A stretch of DNA of 64,000 nucleotides from Bacteroidaceae bacterium (GTDB lineage: Bacteria > Bacteroidota > Bacteroidia > Bacteroidales > Bacteroidaceae): assembly GCA_017547585.1 (NCBI GenBank), contig JAFYPH010000036.1, positions 1-64,000 on the forward strand, given 5' to 3'. The stretch's first letter is position 1, and every line of letters starts with the position of its first letter. A program made the translations under genes and the position numbers. A model generated the notes under the pieces. It was not told the DNA's origin. It saw only the letters and a list, made by a program, of their open reading frames with translations, and did no database searches. Below are positions 35,633 through 44,871 of the stretch, one piece after another.

Positions 35633-36135
35633 TGCACTCTTTCCTTAACCGTCTGAAGAATTTTGCAATATTGGCAGCGGCGCAGGTGCTGCTGTTCAAC
35701 CACATACACCTGTTCGGCTATGCAACGGCGTACATCTATCTGCTGTTTATACTGAAGATGCCGCGTTTCGCGACACGCAACGAGCAGATGCTGTGGGCTT
35801 TTGCGTTGGGACTCATCGTGGACATGTTCGGAAACACTCCCGGAATAAATGCTGCGGCCGCAACGATGCTCGCATTCATGCGCAACTATATTCTTGCAAT
35901 GTTCATCCCCAACGGAATGACCGAGGACTTTGTTCCCGGCACAAAGGTGCTGCGATGGGGCGCATACATAAGCTACGCGGCCATAAGCATCACACTCTTC
36001 TGCATTGTGCTTTTCATGCTCGAGCTTTTCACGCTCACACGCCCCATGCACCTTGCAATAGGCGTTGCGGGCAGCACACTGCTGACGTTGCTCTTTGTAA
36101 CCGTAATCGAGAGCTTTAACAAAGGAAGCCGATGA
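35632..36135 (+). CDS. mreD: Rod shape-determining membrane protein MreD
   Basis: A hydrophobic protein of 167 residues with five to six predicted helices and the conserved ALGLIVDMFGNTPGINAAA segment of MreD. It acts in the inner membrane with MreC. The start overlaps the mreC stop by one base and its own stop overlaps the PBP2 start by 4 bases (ATGA), so translation is coupled through the operon. Confidence 0.93.
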   Translation: MHSFLNRLKNFAILAAAQVLLFNHIHLFGYATAYIYLLFILKMPRFATRNEQMLWAFALGLIVDMFGNTPGINAAAATMLAFMRNYILAMFIPNGMTEDFVPGTKVLRWGAYISYAAISITLFCIVLFMLELFTLTRPMHLAIGVAGSTLLTLLFVTVIESFNKGSR

Positions 36136-37979
36136 ACGACTACACACACGACTCACGAAAATTTATTCTCGGCGGCGCTATTATCATAGTGCTGCTCGTG
36201 TATATTATACGTCTTTTTTCGCTGCAGGTACTGAGCGACGAATATAAGACCAAGGCCGACAGTAACGCATTCTACAAAAAGACCATCTACCCTTCGCGCG
36301 GACTCATCTACGACCGCAACGGAGAACTGCTTGTGTACAACCAGCCGGCCTACGACATTATGTTCGTGCCACGCGAGATTAAAGGCAAGCTCGACACGCT
36401 GGAATTGTGCTCGGCGCTGAACATCACCCGCGAAGATTTCGAGAAGAGAATGGAGGATGTGAGAAACCCCCGCTCGAACCCCGGATATTCGTCGTACACG
36501 CAGCAGATGTTCATGAGCCGCCTCTCGGCCGAGGAGTTTGCCCGTTTCCAGGAGAAGCTCTTCCGCTTCCCCGGCTTCTATGTGCAGAAACGCTCCATAC
36601 GTCAATATTCGTGCGACGCGGCGGGAGTGATTCTCGGAGACATAGGAGAGGTGTCGCCCAAGCGTCTGAAGGCCGACAGCTACTATGTGCGTGGCGACTA
36701 TATAGGCACTCAGGGCCTCGAAGCCTCTTACGAGAATGTGCTTCGCGGAAAGAAGGGAGTGGAAATGTTGCTGCGCGACGCCCATGGACGCATTCAGGGA
36801 AAATATCGCAGTGGAGCACTCGACACAATGCCCGAACGTGGAAAAGACCTTACGCTGAGCATCGACATTAATCTGCAACGTCTGGGCGAGCGACTGCTGA
36901 AGAACAAGATTGGCAGCATCGTGGCCATAGAGCCCTCCACGGGAGAGGTGCTGTGCATGGTGTCGTCGCCGTCGTACGACCCCCATATTCTCGTGGGACG
37001 ACAGCGTGGAGCCAACCACAAGAAGCTCGCCAACGACAAGCGCAAGCCTCTGCTGAACCGCGCAATCATGGGTACCTACCCGCCCGGCTCCACTTTCAAG
37101 ACCTCGCAAGCGCTCACCTTCCTCGAAGAGGGAATAATCACAGAGAACACCCCCTTCCCCTGCCACGGCGGATTTGTGCACGCAGGACTGCGCGTAGGCT
37201 GCCACCCCCACCCTGCACCGCTGCCGCTCATTCCCGCTATTGCAACGTCGTGCAACGGATACTTCTGCTGGGGACTGCTGCGCATGCTCTCGTCGAACAA
37301 ATACGGAAAGGTGCAAAAGGCGATGAACGTATGGCGCGACTATATGGTCTCTATGGGATTCGGCTACAAGCTGGGCGTGGACCTTCCGGGAGAGGTGCGA
37401 GGAATGATTCCCAACGCACAATTCTATGACAAGGCCTATCGTGCATCGTGGAACGGACTTACGGTAATCAGTATTTCCATCGGACAGGGCGAGGTTACAC
37501 TCACCCCCCTGCAGATTGCCAACCTGTGCGCAACAATTGCCAACCGCGGAACATTTATCACCCCTCACGTGGTGAAAAGCATAGAGAATGACACACTCGC
37601 CGACACCTACCGCACTCCGCGCGAGACGATGGCGTCGCGCCGCTCTTACGAGCATGTGGTTGCGGGAATGCGTCAGGCGGTGCTTGCCGGTACCTGTCGC
37701 GGAGCCAACCTTCCCGACATTGAGGTGTGCGGAAAGACGGGAACGGCTCAGAACAAGGGAAAGGACCACTCGGCATTCATTGGATTCGCCCCCATGAACG
37801 AGCCCAAGATTGCTCTTGCCGTCTACGTGGAGAATGGTGGATTCGGCGCCACATATGCTGTACCCATCGGCGCACTGCTGATGGAGCAGTACCTTAAAGG
37901 TGAACTTTCGGCTGACAGCAAAATAAAGGCCGAAGAGATGCAAAATAGAGTAATTTACTATGGAGAAGGGGAAAGATAA
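36132..37979 (+). CDS. mrdA: Penicillin-binding protein 2 (elongasome transpeptidase)
   Basis: Cross-links peptidoglycan during cell elongation, working with RodA. The 615-residue protein has one N-terminal helix (IIIVLLVYIIRLFSLQVL), the dimerisation/allosteric domain (YPSRGLIYDRNGELLVYN) and the transpeptidase domain with the active-site serine in STFK (Ser320), the SCN motif in ATSCNGYF and the KTG motif in CGKTGTAQ. It overlaps rodA by 20 bases, suggesting coupled translation of the transpeptidase/glycosyltransferase pair. Confidence 0.96.
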   Translation: MNDYTHDSRKFILGGAIIIVLLVYIIRLFSLQVLSDEYKTKADSNAFYKKTIYPSRGLIYDRNGELLVYNQPAYDIMFVPREIKGKLDTLELCSALNITREDFEKRMEDVRNPRSNPGYSSYTQQMFMSRLSAEEFARFQEKLFRFPGFYVQKRSIRQYSCDAAGVILGDIGEVSPKRLKADSYYVRGDYIGTQGLEASYENVLRGKKGVEMLLRDAHGRIQGKYRSGALDTMPERGKDLTLSIDINLQRLGERLLKNKIGSIVAIEPSTGEVLCMVSSPSYDPHILVGRQRGANHKKLANDKRKPLLNRAIMGTYPPGSTFKTSQALTFLEEGIITENTPFPCHGGFVHAGLRVGCHPHPAPLPLIPAIATSCNGYFCWGLLRMLSSNKYGKVQKAMNVWRDYMVSMGFGYKLGVDLPGEVRGMIPNAQFYDKAYRASWNGLTVISISIGQGEVTLTPLQIANLCATIANRGTFITPHVVKSIENDTLADTYRTPRETMASRRSYEHVVAGMRQAVLAGTCRGANLPDIEVCGKTGTAQNKGKDHSAFIGFAPMNEPKIALAVYVENGGFGATYAVPIGALLMEQYLKGELSADSKIKAEEMQNRVIYYGEGER

Positions 37980-39426
37980 TATATTAAAGTCGCTCGACTG
38001 GACTACGGTCGTTCTTTATCTGATGCTGGGCACTATGGGCTGGCTGGCAATATGCGGCGCAAGCTACAGCTACATTGACACCAGCGTCCTCGAGTTCTTT
38101 GCACTGACCGAGCGCACGGGTAAGCAGGCAATGTGGATAGGCGTCTCCATCATCGTGGGCATTGTGCTTATGTTCATCGACAAGCGCAGCTACGAATTTT
38201 CGTCGCGTTTCATATATGTGGCACTCATTCTTTTGGGAATACTCACAATATTTATTTCGAGGGACATTAAAGGCTCGCGCTCGTGGATAACCATCGGCTC
38301 ATTCGGCATTCAGCCGGCCGAATTCATGAAATTCGGAACTACGCTCGCCCTTGCCACCATAATGAACAAATATGGATTCAGCATCAGCCGGAGAAGTGAC
38401 TTTCTAAAGTGTCTCGCAATAATATTGCTGCCGCTGGTAGTAATCATCTGCCAGAAGGAGACGGGTAGCGCGCTCGTCTATCTGTCGTTCTTCATTGTGC
38501 TCTACCGCGAGGGAATGACGGGAATGGTGCTCTTCACAGCCATCAGCGCCGTTGTCTATTTTGTGGTGGGCATCGGCTACGAGAATATATTTTTCGAGGA
38601 GCTGCCCGTGTCGGTGGGACACTATGCGGTGACGGTGCTCATACAGATTTTCGCCATAGGAATGACTGCATTCTGGTGCAAGGAGAAGAAGACTGCCGCG
38701 ACACTGCTGGCAGTGAACATTATCGTCTCGCTCATTGCCTATTGGATAGCTGTCTATCTTTTCTCGTTCAACATTCTCTATGTGCAATATTTCCTGCTGC
38801 TGACAGACATTGTCTATCTGTTGATAAGGGCGCGCATAGACAAACAGAAGATGCTTGTGTGGACGTCACTGTTCATCATCGTCTCGACGCTATTTTTCCA
38901 CTCGTGCGACTATGTGTTCAATAATGTGATGAAGCCCCACCAGAGGGTGCGCATCGAAGTGCTGCTGGGACTAAAGGAGGACCTTGCGGGTGCAGGATAC
39001 AATGTGCATCAGTCGAAGATTGCCATAGGCTCGGGAGGGCTTTTCGGAAAGGGATTCCTTAACGGCACACAGACGAAGCTGAAATATGTTCCCGAGCAGG
39101 ATACTGACTTTATCTTCTGCACAATAGGCGAGGAGCAGGGCTTCGCCGGCTCTACCTTTGTGCTTGTGGTGTTTATAGTGTTTGTATTGCGCCTGCTGAG
39201 GCTGGCCGAACGACAGAATGATACATTCGGAAGAGTCTACGGATACTCGCTCGTATCAATCTTCTTCTTTCACTTTTTCATTAACATAGGAATGGTGCTG
39301 GGAATCACTCCTGTAATTGGAATTCCGCTGCCGTTTTTCAGCTACGGAGGCTCGTCGTTCCTGGGATTCTCTATTCTTCTTTTCAGTTTCCTGAGGATAG
39401 ACGCCGACCGCGACCGCAGACTTTAA
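37960..39426 (+). CDS. rodA: Peptidoglycan glycosyltransferase RodA
   Basis: SEDS-family polymerase that extends glycan strands from lipid II. The 488-residue protein has about ten helices, the motif SRDIKGSRSWITIGSFGIQPAEFMKFG (quoted here in part: SWITIGSFGIQPAEF), a large periplasmic loop, and the C-terminal ITPVIGIPLPFFSYGGSS. The protein is longer than E. coli RodA, mostly through extra membrane segments between residues 215 and 310, which I recall as usual in Bacteroidetes. Its 3' end overlaps the convergent gldH gene by 44 bases. Confidence 0.95.
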   Translation: MEKGKDNILKSLDWTTVVLYLMLGTMGWLAICGASYSYIDTSVLEFFALTERTGKQAMWIGVSIIVGIVLMFIDKRSYEFSSRFIYVALILLGILTIFISRDIKGSRSWITIGSFGIQPAEFMKFGTTLALATIMNKYGFSISRRSDFLKCLAIILLPLVVIICQKETGSALVYLSFFIVLYREGMTGMVLFTAISAVVYFVVGIGYENIFFEELPVSVGHYAVTVLIQIFAIGMTAFWCKEKKTAATLLAVNIIVSLIAYWIAVYLFSFNILYVQYFLLLTDIVYLLIRARIDKQKMLVWTSLFIIVSTLFFHSCDYVFNNVMKPHQRVRIEVLLGLKEDLAGAGYNVHQSKIAIGSGGLFGKGFLNGTQTKLKYVPEQDTDFIFCTIGEEQGFAGSTFVLVVFIVFVLRLLRLAERQNDTFGRVYGYSLVSIFFFHFFINIGMVLGITPVIGIPLPFFSYGGSSFLGFSILLFSFLRIDADRDRRL

Positions 39427-39886
39427 TGCCTACGTCGGCGACTCCTTTCACGGGCCCGTCCATAAGATGGGTGACCTTTATGCGCGCAGTGTCATCGGGC
39501 TGCATGTAGTGAAGGCCCGCATCGTGCGACGTCTGATGCAGAAGGCCCACGCCCGGCCCCTGCTGCCTGCCCAGAGAGTCGAAAATTTCGCAGCAGAGAG
39601 TGTCTACCGAGTGCCTACCGGCCGAGGCACACTCGACACGCAGCCACAGTTCGCGCACAGGGTAGGACGAGGCGCAACGCAGCTGCAGCTCCACGGCAAA
39701 ATCTGTATCTTTCGTGGGATTGAAATATTCGTAACGGAGCGTGTCGGTAGCCGCCCACTCTCCCTGAAGCTCATGAAAAGTATGCAGCCTGACATCGTCG
39801 CAGGCTGCAAACATTAACATAAGCGCGAGAAGAAGATTACTCGGCTTTAGGATTCTCTCTTTTCTTACCTTTTCTATTATTTTCAT
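39383..39886 (-). CDS. gldH: Gliding motility-associated lipoprotein GldH
   Basis: A lipoprotein of 167 residues. The start at 39886 gives a lysine-rich signal peptide and the lipobox FAAC (Cys29). The body has the GldH pattern: RYEYFNPTKDTDFAVELQLR, then WLRVECASAG and a C-terminal HLMDGPVKGVADVGIKV. GldH was named for gliding in Flavobacterium, but Bacteroidales keep it without gliding, and its role there is unclear. Its start lies inside the end of ricT (50-base overlap), and its end overlaps rodA on the other strand. Confidence 0.9.
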   Translation of the reverse strand: MKIIEKVRKERILKPSNLLLALMLMFAACDDVRLHTFHELQGEWAATDTLRYEYFNPTKDTDFAVELQLRCASSYPVRELWLRVECASAGRHSVDTLCCEIFDSLGRQQGPGVGLLHQTSHDAGLHYMQPDDTARIKVTHLMDGPVKGVADVGIKVCGRGRRLSSGN

Positions 39887-41006
39887 TGCGGTATTCGCGG
39901 TTGCCACCGTTGCCACGCTTGCGCTTTTTGTTGCGCGACGCATTGTCGAAACGGTCAATGTTACTCTGTTCGAGAAGGTCGGACGAGTGTCTGCTGCCGC
40001 GCATTGCATCGTCCTCGAGCAGCGACTCGGGTTTTTCGCCACGTTTGTTCATCTCCACAATCTGCTTGGCGCGACGCGAAGTTATTGTCTTCAGGTTGGC
40101 GGGAATGCGCTTGTCGCTCGAATATGTAAGCTCGCCCTTGAGAATGTCGGCCTTGAAGAAGTAGTATGTGCCCTCGACTGTCTCGAGCTCAATGTCGCGC
40201 TGGGGCAGACGCTTCGAGGCCTCGACGTATGCATCGACCTCGTAGTTGAGGCAGCATTTGAGCTTGGCACACTGTCCGGCAAGTTTCTGAGGATTGAGGG
40301 AAATATCCTGGAATCTCGCTGCAAGCGTCGATACAGAGACGAAATTGGTGGTGAAGGTTGCGCAGCAGAGCTCGCGACCGCAAGGGCCGATTCCACCGAT
40401 GCGTCCCGCCTCTTGACGGGCACCAATCTGCTTCATTTCTATCTTCACTTTAAAGACGTCGGCAAGCACCTTTATAAGCTGTCTGAAGTCGACGCGGTTG
40501 TCGGCAATATAGTAGAAGATGGCCTTGTTGCCGTCGCCCTGATACTCTACGTCACCAATTTTCATGTCAAGATTCAGGTCTTTGGCTATCTGACGCGAAC
40601 GTATCATTGTATCGTGCTCTTTGGCCTTGGCCTCTTCGTATTTTTCCATGTCCACGGGCTTGGCCTTGCGGTAGACGCGCTTGAGCTCCGACTCGGGTGT
40701 CAGCCTTGCCTTGCGAAGCTGCAGAAGCACCAGACGTCCGGTGAGTGTCACGCGGCCAATGTCGTGGCCGGGATTGGCCTCGACGGCAACAATGTCGCCC
40801 TTTACAAGCGGCAGCTTGTTGGAGTTGCGGAAATATCCTTTGCGGGTGTTCTTGAACTGCACTTCGACAATGTCCGTATCCTCGTCGTTGCCGGGAACGT
40901 CGGCCAGCCAGTCGAAGGTGTTGAGCGGAGCATCCATCGCTCCACAGCCCTTGCTGCAGATACCCGAACATCCATTCTGTTCTTTATATTTTAATTTCTC
41001 GTCCAT
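39837..41006 (-). CDS. ricT: PSP1-domain protein, RicT homologue
   Basis: The 389-residue protein has an N-terminal cysteine cluster (CSGICSKGC), the PSP1 domain, and the cysteine set CGRELCCATF and CAKLKCCLNYE that in Bacillus RicT takes part in an iron-sulfur-containing RNA-processing complex. The C-terminus is a long basic, low-complexity tail rich in Lys/Arg/Asn (about 60 residues), typical of RNA-binding disorder. The gene lies between holB (3 bases away) and gldH, in an order common to Bacteroidetes. Function here is inferred from the family. Confidence 0.9.
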   Translation of the reverse strand: MDEKLKYKEQNGCSGICSKGCGAMDAPLNTFDWLADVPGNDEDTDIVEVQFKNTRKGYFRNSNKLPLVKGDIVAVEANPGHDIGRVTLTGRLVLLQLRKARLTPESELKRVYRKAKPVDMEKYEEAKAKEHDTMIRSRQIAKDLNLDMKIGDVEYQGDGNKAIFYYIADNRVDFRQLIKVLADVFKVKIEMKQIGARQEAGRIGGIGPCGRELCCATFTTNFVSVSTLAARFQDISLNPQKLAGQCAKLKCCLNYEVDAYVEASKRLPQRDIELETVEGTYYFFKADILKGELTYSSDKRIPANLKTITSRRAKQIVEMNKRGEKPESLLEDDAMRGSRHSSDLLEQSNIDRFDNASRNKKRKRGNGGNREYRNENNRKGKKRENPKAE

Positions 41007-41009
41007 ATA

Positions 41010-42146
41010 TTATCTGTTCTTTATCCAAACAATCATCCTTAACGCCATGTCAAAGAAGATCATTTTGGCATTTACATTCTGTTCAACATGTTTCTGCGCA
41101 TCGGCAACCTCTTCCATAATTCCGAAAATGTTATTTTCGTTGACGAAGGGCGAAAAGTTCACCGAGAAATTGCGCTCCTCGGGCGAAAGATAGAGCATTT
41201 CGTTGCGTCCGAAGTTCATAATGAAATTCTCGCGTATCATACGCTGACAATATTCGAGCATTCCCTTCTGACGTTCGCGACCGAGCGCCGCCACCTGCTC
41301 GCTCCACTTTTTCATGGCCATAATGTCGCGTCTGTAGGCCATGCGCATGAGAGTCATAAAAAGCTCAAGATAGAGGCGCTTGTCGTTGTCCACGCGCAGC
41401 ATCGACTCGGCCTTCTCCCAATCGCCGCCACTCTGCTGGGCTATGCTGCGGGCAGTGTCGCCATCGAGGGCGTAGCGACGCTGCAAGGCCTCGGCAATCT
41501 CGTCGGCAAGGATGCGGGGAATGTCCACGCGCTGTGTGCGGCTGAGGATGGTAGGCAGAATGTGCTCGGTGCTCTCGGCTACAAGCAGGAAGAGTGTCTC
41601 GGCGGGTGGTTCTTCGAGGATTTTCAGAAGCTTGTTCGAACAGGCCTCTTTCATCTTCTCGGGCAGCCATATTATCATTATCTTCCATCCGCCCTCGCGC
41701 GATTTCAGCGAGAGTTTGCGCAGAATCTCGCTGCTCTCTTTTTCGTATATTATAGGCTGCTGATTCTCGACGTCGAGCATTGCCAGCCAGTCGGAGTAGC
41801 CGAAATAGGGCTCTTTGAGGAAAATCTCGCGCCATTCGGCAATGTAGTCGTCGCTGACGGGTGCGCTGTCCGACGAAGAGTTCTTCTTTTTCTTTACGGG
41901 AAAGACAAAATGGAGGTCCGAGTGAACGAGCTTGTCCATCTTTACGCACGACGGGCAGCAGCCGCAGGCGTCGCCGTTGCGACGGTCGCTGCAAAGGATG
42001 TAACGGGCAAGAGCAACGGCTATGGGAAGTTTGCCGTTACCCGACGGGCCTGTCAACAACAGCGCATGAGCGAGTCTGTTCTCGTCTACCATGCGGCTAA
42101 GCTGCGCCAGCAGGCTCTTCTGTCCTATTATATCCTTGAAAAACAT
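41010..42146 (-). CDS. holB: DNA polymerase III clamp-loader subunit delta'
   Basis: Part of the clamp loader that places the beta clamp on DNA. The 378-residue protein starts with the family motif MFFKDIIGQKSLLAQLS, has a P-loop GPSGNGKLP (33-41), a four-cysteine zinc module (CGCCPSC and the preceding Cys) and the sensor segment LPTILSRTQRVDIPR. The polar insertion KKKKNSSSDSAP lies in a loop. It is followed by ricT after 3 bases and preceded by metF after 2 bases. Confidence 0.94.
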   Translation of the reverse strand: MFFKDIIGQKSLLAQLSRMVDENRLAHALLLTGPSGNGKLPIAVALARYILCSDRRNGDACGCCPSCVKMDKLVHSDLHFVFPVKKKKNSSSDSAPVSDDYIAEWREIFLKEPYFGYSDWLAMLDVENQQPIIYEKESSEILRKLSLKSREGGWKIMIIWLPEKMKEACSNKLLKILEEPPAETLFLLVAESTEHILPTILSRTQRVDIPRILADEIAEALQRRYALDGDTARSIAQQSGGDWEKAESMLRVDNDKRLYLELFMTLMRMAYRRDIMAMKKWSEQVAALGRERQKGMLEYCQRMIRENFIMNFGRNEMLYLSPEERNFSVNFSPFVNENNIFGIMEEVADAQKHVEQNVNAKMIFFDMALRMIVWIKNR

Positions 42147-42148
42147 AT

Positions 42149-43102
42149 TTAAAATATCGCCGCCAGGGTCTTGTACACGCTGTCGGCAGCATTAATTGTG
42201 TAGAAATGAAGATTGGGTACGCCACGCTCCATAAGCTCGCGGCACTGCTTTACGCACCACTCGTAACCGACAACTGCGGCGTCGGCGTCGCTCTTGCAAC
42301 GCAGAAGCTCGGCTGTAAGTTCGCCGGGAAGGTCGGTATTGAATGTCTTTGGCAGAATATTTATCTGCGACATTCTGTGTATGGGCTTTATTCCCGGGAT
42401 TATGGGAACATTGATACCCATTTCGCGTGCGCGACGTACAAACTCGAAATATTTCTCATTGTCGAAGAACATCTGTGTGACAGCATACTCGGCACCATTG
42501 TCGACCTTCTTTTTGAGCCAATAGAGGTCTGTTTCGAGGTTGGGTGCCTCTATGTGCTTCTCGGGGTAGCATGCAACGCCATAAGAGAAGGGAATTCCGC
42601 GCTCGCGTATGGGGGTGCCGTCGATGAAGAAGCCCTCGTTGTAGCGATTGACCTGCTCTTGCAGCTGCACAGTGTGGTCGTAGCCGCCGAGCGTGGGGGT
42701 AAACGCCTTTTCGTCCTTGGCCTTGTCGCCACGCAGAAGCAAAAGGTCGGTGATTCCCGAAAGTTGCAGGTCGATGAGCACATACTCTGTCTCTTCGGGC
42801 GTAAAGCCGTTGCACAGAATGTGAGGAACAACAGGGATATTGTAGCGGTGCATGATGGCTGTTGCCACTGCCACCGTTCCGGGACGACGGCGGATGGCAC
42901 TGCGCTTGAACATTCCGTTGCCTGCGTCTGTGTAAACATACTCACTGTGGTGGGTGGTGATGTTTATATATTTGGGGCCGAATTCACTTATACGGTCGAT
43001 AGACTCGAAGAGTTTCGTAAGGCCCATGCCCTTTACCGGAGGCAATACCTCTATCGAGAATACCGTCTTTTCGGCAGAATTTATACAGTCTGTTATTTTC
43101 AT
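42149..43102 (-). CDS. metF: Methylenetetrahydrofolate reductase
   Basis: Reduces 5,10-methylene-tetrahydrofolate to 5-methyl-tetrahydrofolate for methionine synthesis, using FAD. The start at 43102 gives 317 residues, the usual length; the frame runs 38 codons further up, but that part covers the leader. Typical segments are FSIEVLPPVKG with the catalytic Glu, the TTHHS region, HILCNGFTPEE, LRGDKAKDE and the C-terminal GIKPIHRMSQINILP. It is the first gene of metF-holB-ricT-gldH. Confidence 0.95.
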   Translation of the reverse strand: MKITDCINSAEKTVFSIEVLPPVKGMGLTKLFESIDRISEFGPKYINITTHHSEYVYTDAGNGMFKRSAIRRRPGTVAVATAIMHRYNIPVVPHILCNGFTPEETEYVLIDLQLSGITDLLLLRGDKAKDEKAFTPTLGGYDHTVQLQEQVNRYNEGFFIDGTPIRERGIPFSYGVACYPEKHIEAPNLETDLYWLKKKVDNGAEYAVTQMFFDNEKYFEFVRRAREMGINVPIIPGIKPIHRMSQINILPKTFNTDLPGELTAELLRCKSDADAAVVGYEWCVKQCRELMERGVPNLHFYTINAADSVYKTLAAIF

Positions 43103-43185
43103 CTTATTATTTAAAAATTCTGCTCTTTGCAAGCAGAATGGCATAAAATACTCTTTTCTATCAATATTGCGCAAGCGAGTGAAAC

Positions 43186-43250
43186 GCAAGTTTACTTGCA
43201 GTTGCAAAGCGAGCATAGCCTATGTTCGCAACATTTATGTTGCAAATATA
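43186..43250 (-). promoter_or_regulatory. metF promoter region and palindromic leader
   Basis: A -7 box TATATTTG (43250-43243, minus strand) has no clear -33 box. Directly downstream in the transcript come three short inverted repeats: GCAACA/TGTTGC around 43228-43243, GCGAGCATAG/CTATGTTCGC at 43209-43229 and GCAAGT/ACTTGC at 43186-43199. Parts of this stretch recur before recQ and before the flavodiiron gene. Confidence 0.5.
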
Positions 43251-43286
43251 AGCTTTAGAAACGAAAATACGAAAAACAAAAGCCAC

Positions 43287-43322
43287 AAAGAGCCGCGCAA
43301 AATAATATTTGCGCGGCTCTTT
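43287..43322 (-). terminator. Terminator of the PepSY-like gene
   Basis: A perfect 15-bp stem (43287-43301 with 43308-43322), GC-rich in the middle, encloses a 6-nt loop and is followed on the minus strand by a short T-rich run. It lies 20 bases after the stop of the PepSY-like gene. Confidence 0.85.
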
Positions 43323-43341
43323 ACAATTTAATTTACCAATA

Positions 43342-43782
43342 TCAATCGTCGATTCCCTTAATCTTCAGATTCTTGTCGAACACAAGCTCCAGCTTATTTG
43401 ACAATTTCACCTCGTGGTTGCCACGTTTACGCTCAATTTCGATAATTTTTACGTCGGGGAAATTGCTCTTCACATACGTCTGTATCGCAGCGGGGACAAT
43501 CGCCTGAGGCACGGAATTGTAGCGGCAATCAACATCCACCCACTCGCCGTTGCGGCCGAACTCAATCTTCGAGCCATCGGCGAATACAAGCTCGTAATTG
43601 CGATCGAAGAAGTCGCGATCCTCTTTTATGTACGAGATTTTAACACTCGCGAAATGTGCATTTACAAACTGCTGTGCCTTTGCGGGCAATGCATCCTTTG
43701 TAATCACGCGGTCGTTGTCCGCCTTTGCTGTTACCACTCCTAATGAAAATACCGCGAGAATTATAACCAAAATCTTTTTCAT
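43342..43782 (-). CDS. Secreted PepSY-like (DUF2874-type) protein
   Basis: The 146-residue periplasmic protein has a signal peptide (MKKILVIILAVFSLGVVTAKA). The mature part holds two PepSY-like units, each with an A-x-x-F/Y-V-x-x-x-F/P pattern: LPAKAQQFVNAHFASVKIS and VPAAIQTYVKSNFPDVKI, each followed by YEL/EV strands. Proteins of this type are small periplasmic binders or inhibitors of unknown target. It is transcribed alone and ends in its own terminator. Confidence 0.82.
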   Translation of the reverse strand: MKKILVIILAVFSLGVVTAKADNDRVITKDALPAKAQQFVNAHFASVKISYIKEDRDFFDRNYELVFADGSKIEFGRNGEWVDVDCRYNSVPQAIVPAAIQTYVKSNFPDVKIIEIERKRGNHEVKLSNKLELVFDKNLKIKGIDD

Positions 43783-43891
43783 ACTCTTTTATTTTTAAAT
43801 GTTAGACATTCTGTTTTCTTTTCTGATACAAAGTACCGACACAATTCTGAAATAAATTTGAAATTTCGCACTATTTTCAAAAAAAATTAAA

Positions 43892-44794
43892 TTATTCGTG
43901 CAATCCGCGTGAGCGAAGGTACTGCAACAGATAAGCGGGGTTGTCTGTCTGGATGATTCTCGCACCCAATTTATCTATAAGATAGCCATAATTACCATCG
44001 GCATCTTTGAGGGCAGCCTCGTCGTCGTGGCCACCATTGAGCGAGGGCCACAGGGTATTGTACCATATAAGCGACTTTTTGAAAAGGAGCTTTTTCATTT
44101 TCTTGGGCATAGGGCTTGCGGGGTCGGAGTAGCAGAGTTCAAAGGCCGCGGGGCGCATCTGCTTCATAAAATCCTTGACAAAGGGCACTGCACCATCTTT
44201 GTCGATGGTGACGATGGGCATATAGATTACCTTGTCAAGATACTGCGAAAATTCCTTTTTCAGCTTCGCGACAGGCGCGCTTCCCTTCATTATCACCATG
44301 TTCGCCGTGCCCGTTCTTTCGAGAACTTCGTAGACCTGGGGGAAGATTGAATAGGCCTTGTCGAGATTGACCATTATCTTGTCCTTGGCAACGAGCATGG
44401 CCTCTTCGAGTGTGGGAACAGTGTGCTCGGTGAGGCGACCATCCTTATCCTTGAGTTTGAGGCTTTTAATCTCGGCAAGAGTAAGGTTGGCAACCTTGCC
44501 CTTTCCGTTCGTCGTGCGGTCGACGCTATTGTCGTGCATGAGCACAAGATGTCCATCCTTAGTCTTTCTTACGTCAATCTCCACTGCATCTATTTTCATC
44601 ACAATAGCGCTGTCTATCGCAGCCAGAGAGTTTTCGGGAGCGCTGCGCCAGTTTCCACGATGGGAGACAACAAGCACCTTCTTCGAGCGAGGATTCAGAA
44701 ACTCCCCTCGCAGCACCTCTACTCGCGATTGCGCCGATAAAATAGCCGCATGGAGGCAGCATAATAGGAAAAGAACAATTCTACAGCTTCTCAT
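43892..44794 (-). CDS. Secreted glycerophosphodiester phosphodiesterase family protein
   Basis: Hydrolyses glycerophosphodiesters to an alcohol and glycerol 3-phosphate. The 300-residue protein has a signal peptide (cleavage near ILSAQ) and the GDPD catalytic residues in SHRGNWRSAPENS (His45, Arg46, Glu54) and EIDVRKTKDGHLVLMHD (Glu72, Asp74, His87). Residues further on match less well and include a basic insertion (MPKKMKKLLFKK). It starts 77 bases after the ompA stop, beyond a terminator. I see no clear promoter, so some read-through is possible. Confidence 0.9.
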   Translation of the reverse strand: MRSCRIVLFLLCCLHAAILSAQSRVEVLRGEFLNPRSKKVLVVSHRGNWRSAPENSLAAIDSAIVMKIDAVEIDVRKTKDGHLVLMHDNSVDRTTNGKGKVANLTLAEIKSLKLKDKDGRLTEHTVPTLEEAMLVAKDKIMVNLDKAYSIFPQVYEVLERTGTANMVIMKGSAPVAKLKKEFSQYLDKVIYMPIVTIDKDGAVPFVKDFMKQMRPAAFELCYSDPASPMPKKMKKLLFKKSLIWYNTLWPSLNGGHDDEAALKDADGNYGYLIDKLGARIIQTDNPAYLLQYLRSRGLHE

Positions 44795-44815
44795 AATTAT
44801 ATATTTATATAAACA

Positions 44816-44844
44816 GATAATGCGAGCCCTGGGCTCGCATTATC
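44816..44844 (-). terminator. Terminator of the OmpA gene
   Basis: A perfect 14-bp stem (44816-44829 with 44831-44844) of GATAATGCGAGCCC and its complement around a single central T. It lies 27 bases after the OmpA stop and is followed by AT-rich sequence on the minus strand. Confidence 0.8.
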
Positions 44845-44871
44845 AATATTTCGTCAAACTTATGTTGCTAA

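Noticed and set aside
36153..37943. 596-codon open frame on the minus strand
   Set aside because: Antisense to the PBP2 gene, whose motifs are complete. Long shadow frames are common here because of the codon bias.
43103..43216. 38-codon N-terminal extension of metF
   Set aside because: It covers the palindromic leader and has no similarity to MetF; the conserved N-terminus begins at 43102.
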